Below the pieces are notes generated by a model, which was not told the DNA's origin, made no database searches, and saw only the letters and a list, made by a program, of their open reading frames with translations. The position numbers and the translations under genes are program-made. From assembly GCA_028277515.1 (NCBI GenBank), contig JANQGC010000091.1:1-64000 (forward strand): DNA of 64,000 nucleotides, written 5' to 3'. Origin of the DNA: Anaerolineae bacterium (GTDB lineage Bacteria > Chloroflexota > Anaerolineae > Promineifilales > Promineifilaceae). Positions 1-9,113 of this stretch are shown in pieces. Numbering within the stretch: the first letter of the stretch is position 1; each line of letters begins with the position of its first letter.

Positions 1-488
1 TACCCCACCTCTCTGACCAGATCCTCTAAATAACCTTCCGGAACCTGGATAGCTACAACCTCTCCGCGTGCGCATTCCACTCCATTCGCATGTAGTGAAC
101 TGGTGACGATGACTTTGCGTCCCTTGATCTCCTTCACCCGTCCCCGGATTTCCAGGATGCAATCAATCGGTGTTGGTTTTAAGTAATCAACGTGCAGCGA
201 ACCGGTCAAAAAGCGGAATGAAGGCTCGGTGTCCATTTCCCGCCCTTCGGCACGGTACATGGCGGCCGCGGCCGTGCCTGTACTGTGGCAATCAATGAGC
301 GAGGCGATTAAGCCACCATATGCGTAGCCTGGAATCGCTTTATGCTCCGGTTTGGGTCGAAAGTAAGCAACCGATTCCTGGCCGTCCCAATAGCTTTTTA
401 TCTGGTGCCCTTTGTCATTTAATCGGCCGCAGCCATAACAATGGCTCGTACTGTCCGGATAATAATCTTGAAATGCTTTTTGTTCCAC
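1..488 (-). CDS. PaaI-family hotdog thioesterase (3' end cut by window)
   Basis: Read on the minus strand from a GTG at 488-486, this frame stays open to the window edge for about 162 codons. The N-terminus carries the CYGCG-x5-KG segment typical of PaaI/YbgC-type acyl-CoA thioesterases. It is followed by YAYGGLIASLIDCHS (hotdog helix start, with the Asp/His region) and a long amphipathic strand region ending in EVVAIQVPEG. The family hydrolyses acyl-CoA thioesters in the cytoplasm; the substrate cannot be told. The last two bases visible are TA after a Gly codon, so the stop may lie exactly at the edge. A palindromic repeat cluster lies just upstream (523-585). Confidence 0.8.
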   Translation of the reverse strand, partial: MEQKAFQDYYPDSTSHCYGCGRLNDKGHQIKSYWDGQESVAYFRPKPEHKAIPGYAYGGLIASLIDCHSTGTAAAAMYRAEGREMDTEPSFRFLTGSLHVDYLKPTPIDCILEIRGRVKEIKGRKVIVTSSLHANGVECARGEVVAIQVPEGYLEDLVREVG

Positions 489-522
489 GTTATTTATTGG
501 TCCTTGAACTTATGGCTAGTGT

Positions 523-597
523 AGGTGACAGTCACTTAAAAGAAACTTATTGGGAGTGATGAATAAACCGAAGTGACTGTCACTTGTTAAGAAACTT
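523..597. repeat. Two direct copies of a GTGAC-N-GTCAC palindrome unit
   Basis: AGGTGACAGTCACTT (523-537) and AAGTGACTGTCACTT (571-585) are near-perfect and perfect palindromes. Each is followed after 3-5 bases by AAGAAACTT, so the unit is longer than the palindrome. The second copy recurs in inverted orientation at 2065-2089. They could be operators of a dimeric regulator or copies of a small mobile palindromic repeat. They sit between the thioesterase and the phosphohexomutase genes. Confidence 0.7.
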
Positions 598-2016
598 TTA
601 GCGGAGTCCAGCAATTTTCATGCCATCATCCAGGATATCTTGCACACGATTTTCATGCGTTGTTTCGCAGTAAACGCGGATAATAGGTTCCGTTCCACTG
701 AAACGAATCAAAAGCCAACCACCATCCTCCATGATAAATTGGTGGCCATCAACGGTCACAATATCCGTGCAGCGCAGACCGCCGATGGTTTGTGGACGGG
801 CTGATGAGACATTGTCTAAAATTTTCGCTTTGTGATCCTGGTCAAAGCGGCTGTCAATTCGATCATAATAGTGGGGGCCAACAATATCAAACAATGTATC
901 TAGTAGTTCGCTTGGTTTCTTTCCAGTTTGAACGACCAGGTCGAGCAGATATAGTCCGGCCAGAATACCATCTCTTTCCGGGACATGACCTCGGAAAGCG
1001 TAGCCTCCGCTTTCTTCGCCACCGATGAGGGCTTCAACCTCCACCATTTTTGGCGCAATATATTTGAAGCCAACACCGGTTTCATGGACCGGTACATCAT
1101 AGATTTGGGCCAATTTATTAAGCATCTTCGTCGTGGAAATGGTTTTAACAATGGGGCCTCGGTCACCGCGCACAGCCAGGAAATAATATCCAAGCAGGCC
1201 ATACACACGAAGCTGGTCTATAAATTCCCCGTTTTCATCCCCAAGGCCAACCCGGTCGGCGTCGCCATCATTGATGATGCCCAAATCAGCGCCAAACTTC
1301 TTGACAAAACTTAAGCCATAATCGACATTGGGAGGAATCGGTTCCGGGCGGCTCATATTGGGAAAGGCAGGATTGCGTTCGTTTTGCACCTCATGTACCG
1401 TGGTTTTCCCGCCATTCAGGAATTTAGGAAACCAACCGGCGCAGTTGCCCCACATACAATCAACAAGGACATCCAGACCTGCATCTTTTAATGGTTCAAT
1501 ATCAATGAGCCGCTTGATTTGATCAATGTATGCGGGAGCCGGATCGAATTGGGTGACTAACCCATCACTCATGGCGTCATCCAGCTTAATTCGCTTGATG
1601 GCGTCACCATCAGGAATAGCCTTTTCAATACGCTTTAAATCGTCGGGAGGGATAGCTCCACCACGAGGATCTCGAACCTTGAATCCGCAATCGGCCGGCG
1701 GATTATGGCTGGCGGTAATGTTTACGGCGCCTCCTGCTTTTTTATCTACCACGGAATAGGAGATGGCCGGCGTTGGGGTGTTGCTCTGGGTTAGCCAGAC
1801 TTTGATATCATTGGCCGCCATGACTTCGGCCGTCGCTGCCGCAAATTGATCGGCTAAAAATCGTTGATCATACCCAATGACCACACCGCTGCCGGCTCGT
1901 CCTTTATCTTTTAGAAATTGGGCAAATCCCTGGGCACAGCGGCGCACATTCGTAAATGTATATTCATCGGCAATGCGTGCTCGCCAGCCATCGGTGCCAA
2001 AACTAATCATACTCAT
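598..2016 (-). CDS. Phosphoglucomutase/phosphomannomutase family protein
   Basis: A 472-residue alpha-D-phosphohexomutase, normal length for the family. It interconverts hexose 1- and 6-phosphates in the cytoplasm and so feeds nucleotide-sugar synthesis. All four signatures are visible: the active-site serine loop TASHNP (101-106), the metal-binding NDGDADRVG (about 249-257; D250, D252, D254), the sugar-binding loop GGEESGG (332-338) and the phosphate-binding RFSGTEP (about 438-444). The neighbouring gmd uses GDP-mannose, so a phosphomannomutase role is plausible. Sequence alone does not separate this from phosphoglucomutase. A weak GGAG lies 12 bases before the chosen ATG. Both flanks carry inverted copies of the GTGAC palindrome unit. 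Confidence 0.93.
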   Translation of the reverse strand: MSMISFGTDGWRARIADEYTFTNVRRCAQGFAQFLKDKGRAGSGVVIGYDQRFLADQFAAATAEVMAANDIKVWLTQSNTPTPAISYSVVDKKAGGAVNITASHNPPADCGFKVRDPRGGAIPPDDLKRIEKAIPDGDAIKRIKLDDAMSDGLVTQFDPAPAYIDQIKRLIDIEPLKDAGLDVLVDCMWGNCAGWFPKFLNGGKTTVHEVQNERNPAFPNMSRPEPIPPNVDYGLSFVKKFGADLGIINDGDADRVGLGDENGEFIDQLRVYGLLGYYFLAVRGDRGPIVKTISTTKMLNKLAQIYDVPVHETGVGFKYIAPKMVEVEALIGGEESGGYAFRGHVPERDGILAGLYLLDLVVQTGKKPSELLDTLFDIVGPHYYDRIDSRFDQDHKAKILDNVSSARPQTIGGLRCTDIVTVDGHQFIMEDGGWLLIRFSGTEPIIRVYCETTHENRVQDILDDGMKIAGLR

Positions 2017-2064
2017 GGTGCCATCATTCTCCGCTTGGTTAATTATTTACTGCCTTAGTGGCCT

Positions 2065-2136
2065 GTTTCTTAACAAGTGACAGTCACCTGGTCGCTACGG
2101 TGTCACTTTATAGAGGTAATAAGTGACTGTCGCATT
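2065..2136. repeat. Inverted and degenerate copies of the GTGAC palindrome
   Basis: Positions 2065-2089 repeat 571-595 in inverted orientation with one mismatch over 25 bases (GTTTCTTAACAAGTGAC, then AGTCAC). A second block holds GTGTCACTTTA (2100-2110) facing TAAGTGACTGTCGC (2120-2133), giving a GTCACTT/AAGTGAC hairpin around a 12-base loop. This is the intergenic space upstream of the phosphohexomutase and downstream of gmd, so operator or terminator roles are both possible. Confidence 0.65.
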
Positions 2137-2154
2137 ATGAATTTCAAAGCGATT

Positions 2155-3141
<987 letters not shown>

Positions 3142-3191
3142 TTATCTTTTGTTATTTCCGGACACGAACATCCTATACACTATCTCACAAT

Positions 3192-3349
3192 TAAGTAAAG
3201 GGTGTGTTTCAAATTGGTAAAAAAGGAGCATTAATGGCCGATTTGGTAAATCGGCAGGCTTTAATGAAGGTAGGCGCGATTTACCAATACCCAAAGGGCA
3301 TGCTGATCGCGTTACATACTTACTCAAATGGAACACACCCATAAGTAAA
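3192..3349. mobile_element. MITE-like element with terminal repeats and target duplication
   Basis: The element proper (3200-3340, 141 bases) begins GGGTGTGTTTCA and ends with the inverted copy TGGAACACACCC (11 of 12 match). It is flanked by the direct repeat TAAGTAAA (3192-3199 and 3342-3349), which reads as an 8-9 base target duplication. Inside, TTGGTAAATCG (3243-3253) and CGATTTACCAA (3277-3287) form a perfect 11-base stem. It encodes nothing. This fits a non-autonomous derivative of an IS with an 8-9 base duplication, but no parent transposase is in the window. Confidence 0.65.
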
Positions 3350-3357
3350 TAGTCGAA

Positions 3358-3418
3358 AGGTTTGTCAATTTTATTTTCTTGTACGTCTGGAAATTCCACA
3401 GAAAAAATTGACAAACCT
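3358..3418. repeat. Perfect 15-base inverted repeat
   Basis: AGGTTTGTCAATTTT (3358-3372) and AAAATTGACAAACCT (3404-3418) are exact inverted copies around a 31-base AT-rich loop. There is no clear U-tract for either strand, so this is not an obvious terminator. The CACAGAAA plus TTGACAA words resemble the repeat family at 37690-37779 and 58558-58647, but the arrangement differs. Confidence 0.65.
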
Positions 3419-3521
3419 AATGTAAAACTTAAGAAAGCCGTGGTCATAATTCGCATAAAATTATAACGTAGGGGGGAAAGGGCGTAAAACGGGTTGTAGA
3501 AAACGTTGGCGGTTTGTGGGT

Positions 3522-4325
3522 CTAGCGTGGGTCACTACTCAAAAATGAATAAACAATGTGCGCTTTTCGTTTGCGCCAGCTAACCGGCAGCCAGGATTCC
3601 ATTTGCGCGTAGATTCCAAGACCCCACATAGCAGTGGCTTCCATCTTTCCACTGGTTGCTTGCCGGCGTTGGTCTTCGCTGCGCGTCATGCCTGTCGGGA
3701 AGGGAGGCATATCAATGTAACCGGAAATATAGACACCGGACTTACCAGCAGGCCTGTTGATATGCAAAGCATCAAGGGCCAGATGATCTAATTGTTCTAA
3801 ACTGATGCCGGATAAACCGCTGTAATTGGCGTGATCCGGGTTGTCGCCATTTGGAGTGAAGAGAGCAAATGATGATGCCAATTCTAAGACATTTTTCAGG
3901 TATATTTGCTTTTCTCCATTCGCCATGCGCAGCAGAACTTCGCAGGAGAGGGCTAAGTCGAAATGTTGCTTTATTTCAACCGGATGGCTTAATTCCTTAA
4001 TAAGTGTAAATTCAGGATCTATTTTGTTAATGATTCCGCCGGATTGAAGCTCTTGGAAGGCTGTTTGGCAACGTTCAATGGCCTGAACCCGATCATCAAT
4101 GACGGTTACTGCTGCGTTTAATTCGTCTGCCAAAAACAGGAAATCCATGCTGGCGCCATATTTTAAGGGTAAACCGGCAACAAGGATGTGTTTCGGCCGT
4201 GCAATATTTTCTAACCAGGAAGAAAGCGCCAATCGTTTGGCAAAATATTCATAAGCGGTTCCCATCCCTTCGCCTTCGGATAGGGCTAAAGAATAGAGTG
4301 TTTTTATCGGTAACTTTTTCAACAT
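3522..4325 (-). CDS. Class I SAM-dependent methyltransferase-like protein
   Basis: A 267-residue soluble protein. A glycine-poor Rossmann start (HILVAGLPLKYG, about 46-57) is followed by an acidic strand end (AAVTVIDDRVQAIERCQ). Next come LIKELSHPVEIKQHFDLALSCEVLLRM and FALFTPNGDNP, matching motifs I, II, IV and V of class I methyltransferases, though motif I is degenerate (no GxGxG). Function and substrate are unknown. The position between gmd and an epimerase suggests modification of a surface sugar or lipid. The start codon has no strong ribosome binding site. Confidence 0.6.
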   Translation of the reverse strand: MLKKLPIKTLYSLALSEGEGMGTAYEYFAKRLALSSWLENIARPKHILVAGLPLKYGASMDFLFLADELNAAVTVIDDRVQAIERCQTAFQELQSGGIINKIDPEFTLIKELSHPVEIKQHFDLALSCEVLLRMANGEKQIYLKNVLELASSFALFTPNGDNPDHANYSGLSGISLEQLDHLALDALHINRPAGKSGVYISGYIDMPPFPTGMTRSEDQRRQATSGKMEATAMWGLGIYAQMESWLPVSWRKRKAHIVYSFLSSDPR

Positions 4326-4349
4326 AAATAGTATATTTTCAGGTAATCT

Positions 4350-5345
4350 TCAGGATAAATACCCTTGCTGTCGATACCAATTAACCGTTTGGGTGATGCC
4401 TTCCTGCAGGTCAACTTGTGGGTGGTAATGGAGATCTTTTTGAGCTTTCTCAAAGGAAAATCGGCGATCCTCGCTGAAAAAAGCCACACCAGTGCGGCTC
4501 AGCGGTGGGTTGAGGCCGGTAATCCCACCGACAGCTTCTAAGATCCCGGCTCCGGCCATAGCAATTGGTTTGGGGATTTGAAATCGAGGTGGGTTCACCT
4601 CCAAAGCGTCGGCGATGGTCTCAGCCAATTCGCGGAAAGTGACCGGTCGCAGTCCGGTGATATGGTATATTTCACCTGGGATTCCAAATTCTAGACAACG
4701 CAGCATGCCTTCGACTGCATCAGAAATAAATGTTGGATGGCAGGTATTTTGGCCGTCACCAATGAAAAAGAACCGGCCAGATTGAATCGCTTGAAAAAGG
4801 CCGAGAACATGGGTGTCACCGGGACCATAAATAAACTCCGGCCGGGCGATGACAATATGTTGTCCGCGGGCGGAATAATCACAAACCAATTGCTCTGCGG
4901 CCGCTTTGCTCCGTTCATAAGGATTACTGGGAGCCAAAGGAGCATTTTCCGCTGCTGGGAGACCACTAATTGGCCCAAGCACTCCTGGGCTGCTCACATA
5001 AAGCACTTTGGCAGTGGGATTGGTGGCTTGAATTTCGTCAAGGACATGGCGCGTCCCTTGCACGTGTAACTCATGGTACATTTCCTCTGTTATTCCCGCC
5101 TGGCCAAGCATCCCCGCAGCATGAATCACATCATCACAATCCTTGAAAGCTCCCTCTAATGTTTCCGGGTTAGTGACATCCCCTCTTATCAGCGAAACAG
5201 GTAATTTATCAAGGCGATTAAGATTTGAAGTAGGTCTGATTAGTACCTGTACCTGCGCGCCTTCCTCAATCAGAGCTTTAACCAGGGAACTTCCGACAAA
5301 TCCGGTCGCCCCGGTAACCATAAATTTTTTATTCTTTCTGGCCAT
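4350..5345 (-). CDS. NAD-dependent epimerase/dehydratase (extended SDR)
   Basis: A 331-residue extended SDR protein with the nucleotide loop TGATGFVGSSL (11-21), the DVIHAAG strand (72-78), SS(P)GV near 118-122 and the catalytic pair Y143-x3-K147 (YERSK). PEFIYGPGD is the usual substrate-side loop. Such enzymes act on nucleotide sugars or sterol-like and flavonoid-like ketones; the exact substrate cannot be read. It overlaps the upstream 97-residue gene by 17 bases, so the two are translationally linked. Confidence 0.85.
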   Translation of the reverse strand: MARKNKKFMVTGATGFVGSSLVKALIEEGAQVQVLIRPTSNLNRLDKLPVSLIRGDVTNPETLEGAFKDCDDVIHAAGMLGQAGITEEMYHELHVQGTRHVLDEIQATNPTAKVLYVSSPGVLGPISGLPAAENAPLAPSNPYERSKAAAEQLVCDYSARGQHIVIARPEFIYGPGDTHVLGLFQAIQSGRFFFIGDGQNTCHPTFISDAVEGMLRCLEFGIPGEIYHITGLRPVTFRELAETIADALEVNPPRFQIPKPIAMAGAGILEAVGGITGLNPPLSRTGVAFFSEDRRFSFEKAQKDLHYHPQVDLQEGITQTVNWYRQQGYLS

Positions 5346-5622
5346 TAAGTTGGTAAGTCATGACCGGCCGGTAGATACAGCCGCAAGAGTGTCCCCGGTC
5401 ACATTCGGGCAAAGGTATTCTTGGCGCATCATCCGGATGGTAGATCGCTTCAGGATCAAGTTTTTGGGAAGGGGCGCATCCCCTGGAATCACTGACAATG
5501 CGCACACCCGCTATAGACCCTCGCGCTTTCATGCCCAGCTTATAGGCTGCCAGGGTTTTCTCGGCATAATCGGCCGGTTTCTTCATATCTTGTTGAAAGT
5601 TGTTCAGCCATTCAAATGACAC
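5329..5622 (-). CDS. Small Cys-rich putative zinc-binding protein
   Basis: A 97-residue protein of unknown function, starting at GTG (5622-5620) with AGGGA about 10 bases upstream. After a helical N-terminal half it shows the pattern C49-x-P, then Y-x2-DD-x-P-x-IPLP-x-C74-x5-C80-x-C82-x-Y-x-PV. The spacing resembles the C-terminal zinc region of phage minor-head-type proteins (CPxC...LPxxxCxxxCxCxYxPV), but no phage gene is nearby. Its 3' end overlaps the SDR gene by 17 bases, and the radical SAM gene ends about 35 bases upstream. That makes it a candidate partner of those enzymes. Confidence 0.7.
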   Translation of the reverse strand: MSFEWLNNFQQDMKKPADYAEKTLAAYKLGMKARGSIAGVRIVSDSRGCAPSQKLDPEAIYHPDDAPRIPLPECDRGHSCGCIYRPVMTYQLNGQKE

Positions 5623-5657
5623 AATATTTATCCCTTCGAGAGTTTGGGTGAGATCGT

Positions 5658-6794
5658 TTATATTACCGGCTTTTCAATCTGTTTGGCCGATTCATTAACC
5701 TTAATAGACTCCGGCTTGATCATCTTGGTACTGACCCTGGTCATGGTTGGCACATCATGCAGCATATTGGTGTACGAGGCATTGGCCAATGGGCAATAAC
5801 ACTCCTTGTCGGCAATACTGCGCCGGACTTCTTTTATCGCCTCTCCAAACCAAATCTCCTTAAAGTTGTAATGATGATCGCGCAAATTTCCCAGGTTGTC
5901 AGCGCGAATGCAGCAGGGCCAGACGGTTCCATCGGCATATATCTGGGCGCTGGCCCAGCCGGCATAACAATCAATAACTTGATCTTCTTCGTCCAGTATT
6001 TTCTTGACCAGCTTGTAATATTCTACTCGAAATGCTTCGGTTATTTTAGAAACCCCCCGATATTGTTTGCTTTCCACATAAGCGATCAAGCGATCGATAG
6101 CCTGGTTGTAATCATCTTTGTCCGGCGTAATGGGTAAGCCAACGGTGTCTAATTCAACGCGAGGCTCGGCAATTTCGGTGATGAACTGGTCGGCCGTTGA
6201 TTGGTCAGCATAGGCAATCAGTTCATCCAAATGCCCCACACTAAACACCGATATAACAGAATGAATGCCAACCGTGAGGTTTGAAAACTCCTCACGTAGC
6301 TCAAAATATTGCTTTAACCGTTCTTCAAACTTTGTAAAATTACCGGGTACGCCACGAATCAGGTCATGTTTCTCGCCGACACCATCCAGGGAAAGATTGA
6401 TAATCAATTGCGTATCGGGGCAACTTTCCAGGATACGCCGGACGCGATCGGGACCGCTCTTAAGGATTCCATTCGTTGGGATATTAATAATTCCTGGTTT
6501 AGTATGCTGATAAACGAGTTGCGTTAACTCGACAATTGCGGGGAACATCAAAGGCTCACCACCGCTGATCGTGACCCAGTAAGGGGCCGTTCCCAACGAT
6601 GCCAGTGTTTTGTCCCATTCATCCAGGGTTAGTTCGTTTTCTCTTTTCATCCAGATATTGCAGGTCAGGCAGCGTGAGTTGCATTTTGGCGATGGGGAAA
6701 TGGTGATATTTATAGGCAGCATATTTGGCCAGCCAAGGCGGCGGAATGTTTGGAATAGAGGGATTTTGGCCAGGACGCCGAGCATTGAATTCAT
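5658..6794 (-). CDS. Radical SAM protein with SPASM-like C-terminus
   Basis: A 378-residue radical SAM enzyme. The [4Fe-4S]/SAM motif is C38-x3-C42-x2-C45 (CNSRCLTC), followed by the ISGGEPLMFP glycine loop. Near the C-terminus, CYAGWASAQIYADGTVWPCC and ECYCP carry extra cysteines in the SPASM/Twitch manner, so a second cluster is likely. These enzymes modify peptides, sugars or lipids by radical chemistry. Its ATG overlaps the TGA of the upstream glycosyltransferase (ATGA). It probably acts in the same surface-polymer pathway, but a peptide substrate cannot be excluded. Confidence 0.85.
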   Translation of the reverse strand: MNSMLGVLAKIPLFQTFRRLGWPNMLPINITISPSPKCNSRCLTCNIWMKRENELTLDEWDKTLASLGTAPYWVTISGGEPLMFPAIVELTQLVYQHTKPGIINIPTNGILKSGPDRVRRILESCPDTQLIINLSLDGVGEKHDLIRGVPGNFTKFEERLKQYFELREEFSNLTVGIHSVISVFSVGHLDELIAYADQSTADQFITEIAEPRVELDTVGLPITPDKDDYNQAIDRLIAYVESKQYRGVSKITEAFRVEYYKLVKKILDEEDQVIDCYAGWASAQIYADGTVWPCCIRADNLGNLRDHHYNFKEIWFGEAIKEVRRSIADKECYCPLANASYTNMLHDVPTMTRVSTKMIKPESIKVNESAKQIEKPVI

Positions 6795-7684
6795 GATTCA
6801 GTTTTTAATTCCTTGGTGCTGGCGGCGATATCCCAGATGGTATGTTCTTTCTGGCGCTTGTAATCCCGCCAGCCAAGAAAACGGCCGGCGATTTCCAGGG
6901 CGACGACAGCCCAGGTCCATATAAACTGTTTTGGCCGCCAATCCAGATTGCGAAGCAATAAAAACAAAATAGTGAAGCCACTCATGGTGCTGACGGAATA
7001 GCCCAGTATCTTTTTTAATTCTAAGTGTCCGGCATAAATCCGCCGTCGTTGTTTTAAGAAATCAGCGACCGTTTCCGGACCTTTGTTATAGACAATGGCC
7101 TGGGGAACATAGAGGACATCATACCCCTGCCCGCGTATCAATGGTTCAACACAGGCTTCATCGACGGCCGTATCCTGTGGGATGCGCTGAAACACTTTGC
7201 GAAAAGCGATCATTTCTCCGGCCTTGGAGCCATGTGTGTTCAATTCGTGGTGTAAGTTCCACAAGAAGTGGGCAGCAAATCCCATGATCTGCGTTTCATT
7301 ATTAACCGGTACGGGTCTGCAGGCCGTCATACCAATTTCAGGATCGATAAATGGCGCAACCAGGTATTCAATCGTATCCAATCCAGGTTGTAAATCAGCA
7401 CTGCTCAAAATGAGCACATCTTCTTCAGCGTTTTCAAGAAAAAGGTTCATCGCCGATGCTTTGCCTTCACGCCTAGGTTGAACCATTAGCTGAATACGGG
7501 AATCGCGCCCGACAAATTGGCGCACGATTGTTTCCGTATTGTCCGTACAGCCGCTAATCACAACGAAAATCGCAGTCAAATTGACATTATTGAGCCGCTG
7601 GTCAATGATACATTGCAGCAGTTTGCCGATATTGGCTTCCTCATTATGAGCAGTGATGCCTAAAGCACATCTTATTTTATTCAT
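6791..7684 (-). CDS. Family 2 glycosyltransferase, membrane-associated
   Basis: The protein begins MNKIRCALGITAHNEEANIGKLL, the usual GT2 (GT-A fold) nucleotide-binding strand. ILSSADLQPG supplies the DxD-like acidic site, and there is a downstream helix with QRRR. The segment SGFTILFLLL near the C-terminus may anchor it in the membrane. The frame could extend 15 codons upstream to 7729, but the internal ATG at 7684 fits where GT2 proteins start; neither has a strong ribosome binding site. It transfers a sugar to a polymer or lipid carrier. Its stop overlaps the radical SAM start. Confidence 0.88.
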   Translation of the reverse strand: MNKIRCALGITAHNEEANIGKLLQCIIDQRLNNVNLTAIFVVISGCTDNTETIVRQFVGRDSRIQLMVQPRREGKASAMNLFLENAEEDVLILSSADLQPGLDTIEYLVAPFIDPEIGMTACRPVPVNNETQIMGFAAHFLWNLHHELNTHGSKAGEMIAFRKVFQRIPQDTAVDEACVEPLIRGQGYDVLYVPQAIVYNKGPETVADFLKQRRRIYAGHLELKKILGYSVSTMSGFTILFLLLRNLDWRPKQFIWTWAVVALEIAGRFLGWRDYKRQKEHTIWDIAASTKELKTES

Positions 7685-7748
7685 TCGATAGGCAAGTATA
7701 ACGTACTCACACAGGGGTACAAACCGCATTGGAGGTTTCTAAGAAGGA

Positions 7749-7783
7749 ACAAAACCGGCTGCTCGTTGAACACCCGGTTTTGT
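7749..7783 (-). terminator. Intrinsic terminator candidate after the beta-helix gene
   Basis: ACAAAACCGG (7749-7758) and CCGGTTTTGT (7774-7783) form a perfect 10-base stem with a 15-base loop. Read on the minus strand, the stem is followed by the T-rich tract TCCTTCTT. It lies downstream of the gene ending at 7944 and upstream of the glycosyltransferase. Confidence 0.55.
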
Positions 7784-7810
7784 ACGGTAGAAAGATGAGG
7801 GAAATTAAGT

Positions 7811-7942
7811 CTAGTAACCCGACACTTTTGCAAAGAGATGATTAATTGGACGCTGATTCACGCTGATGACGCTGAATTTTTATTTTCGTCGGCGAAAATC
7901 CGCTCTTGTCCGCGTCCTATTTCTAAACCGTCGGGTAGCTAG
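7811..7942. repeat. MITE-like nested inverted repeat
   Basis: The outer arms CTAGTAACCCGAC (7811-7823) and GTCGGGTAGCTAG (7930-7942) match in inverted orientation at 11 of 13 positions. Between them, 7848-7917 is a second imperfect palindrome built from repeated ACGCTGAT words on one side and CCGCTCTTGTCCGCGTCC on the other. The outer end lies only 1 base from the stop of the beta-helix gene, so insertion may have trimmed or closely followed that gene. Confidence 0.5.
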
Positions 7943-7943
7943 A

Positions 7944-8861
7944 TTAACCGTCAGCATCTTGCAGTAGTTCATTAAACATCACATTGTTATCATGGAAGTT
8001 ATTCAAGGATATAGCACCTCCATCATTGACCATGAAAAGATTATTACTTACTGTATTTCCGGTTGAATCTAATAAATTTATGCCCACGCCGTTGTTGTTG
8101 CGGATGATATTGCGATGAGATGAATCACTATTTCCTTGCTCGTTTTGGCCGACAATTACATCCCCAGCCAGGAGGGTGATGCCATCTCCAGGGAAACCGC
8201 GATGGCATTCAATGATATTACCATGAATCCAGGCTCTTGTTTCGTCTCCAATATCCGCATCACCTTCAACATAGATACCGCTGTATGCCTGGTTACTGCT
8301 GCCGCAGTTGCCGAAGGGGGCATCATCATCGCCAATGACATTGTTGGCTATGACAACCTGGCGAGCCGGACCGCTGATGACCAGGTTTGGATATCCAGTT
8401 CCCGCACCGTAGATGCGTAATCCCTGTACATGGACATTGGACCCGGTTATACGCAGCGCACTTCCGCCATGATTATTGCCATGAATATGCACTTCCTGTC
8501 CGGACTGGGCATTTAAGGTCGTGTTGTCGGCCGACAATGTGGGTAAGGGTTGGTTCAGACGAATCAAAAAATCGCCGGAAAATTTAATCTCGGTTGCTGT
8601 ATCGTTGCCGTTGGCGATGGCCAGCGCGCTGCGCAGCGGACAATCGGCGGGTTCACTGGTGCAGGTCATTAGCGATTGGGGATCATCCTCACGATCAACC
8701 ACAATAACCGTTGAGGCCGGCTGGTTGCGGCCGGATACCTGGCCACGAAAAATATCGTTGCCATTCATATTTTGAGGGTCCTGAAGTTCAGAAGATAAGA
8801 CAATACTGCCAAAGCCGAATAGGAGCACAAAAAAGAAAAAAGTTACTGCTAATGTGCGCAT
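7944..8861 (-). CDS. Secreted right-handed beta-helix protein
   Basis: The ATG at 8861 has AGAGGA 7-8 bases upstream and gives a clean signal peptide (MRTLAVTFFFFVLLFGFGSI), so it is preferred to the open frame reaching 8915. The mature part has the CSLREALAIAN-like element (CPLRSALAIAN). Then come coils of N-x-I-x-G and N-N-x-I repeats (VVIANNVIG, HGNIIECHRG, NIIRNNNG, NTVSNNLF), as in NosD/pectate-lyase-like parallel beta-helices. Function is unknown; surface adhesion or polysaccharide binding is plausible. It ends abruptly at a repeat and may lack a C-terminal part. An ECF-type promoter lies upstream. Confidence 0.75.
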   Translation of the reverse strand: MRTLAVTFFFFVLLFGFGSIVLSSELQDPQNMNGNDIFRGQVSGRNQPASTVIVVDREDDPQSLMTCTSEPADCPLRSALAIANGNDTATEIKFSGDFLIRLNQPLPTLSADNTTLNAQSGQEVHIHGNNHGGSALRITGSNVHVQGLRIYGAGTGYPNLVISGPARQVVIANNVIGDDDAPFGNCGSSNQAYSGIYVEGDADIGDETRAWIHGNIIECHRGFPGDGITLLAGDVIVGQNEQGNSDSSHRNIIRNNNGVGINLLDSTGNTVSNNLFMVNDGGAISLNNFHDNNVMFNELLQDADG

Positions 8862-8938
8862 GTTTTTATCCTCTGGGGAGAAAAGAAGATTTCGCTCATT
8901 TTCTCCTCCGAACAAGATACCTGCCTTCTATCTCAAAA

Positions 8939-8964
8939 GACGCCAGGTATGTTGAAAAAGTTCC
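8939..8964 (-). promoter_or_regulatory. Candidate ECF sigma-factor promoter
   Basis: On the minus strand GGAAC (8964-8960) is followed after exactly 16 bases by GCGTC (8943-8939). The AT-rich spacer starts with TTTTT. This is the layout of group IV (ECF, RpoE-like) promoters. Transcription would start near 8930, about 70 bases before the ATG at 8861. Confidence 0.5.
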
Positions 8965-8997
8965 CGCGACTTGCAGAAAAGTATTGTTGCATGTGTC

Positions 8998-9018
8998 ATG
9001 CCGAACTTGTCGAGGCAT
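8998..9018. repeat. Small REP-like hairpin
   Basis: ATGCC (8998-9002) and GGCAT (9014-9018) pair around CGAACTTGTCGA. The sequence resembles the widely dispersed bacterial word ATGCCGAACTTGT-n-GGCAT. It lies in the gap between the beta-helix and GT39-like genes. Confidence 0.4.
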
Positions 9019-9113
9019 CTATTATCGACCTACTAGATTATTCGTACTGTAACTTATTTGGGATGGATTATCTGTGTTCTATTTGACAGGTGCGCCGTAA
9101 ATTCGGATTGAAT

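Noticed and set aside
320..559. 79-codon plus-strand frame
   Set aside because: It is antisense to the well-supported thioesterase and then enters the palindromic repeats.
3142..3456. 104-codon minus-strand frame between gmd and the methyltransferase-like gene
   Set aside because: It runs straight through the MITE-like element and the 15-base inverted repeat, has no ribosome binding site and no recognisable domain.
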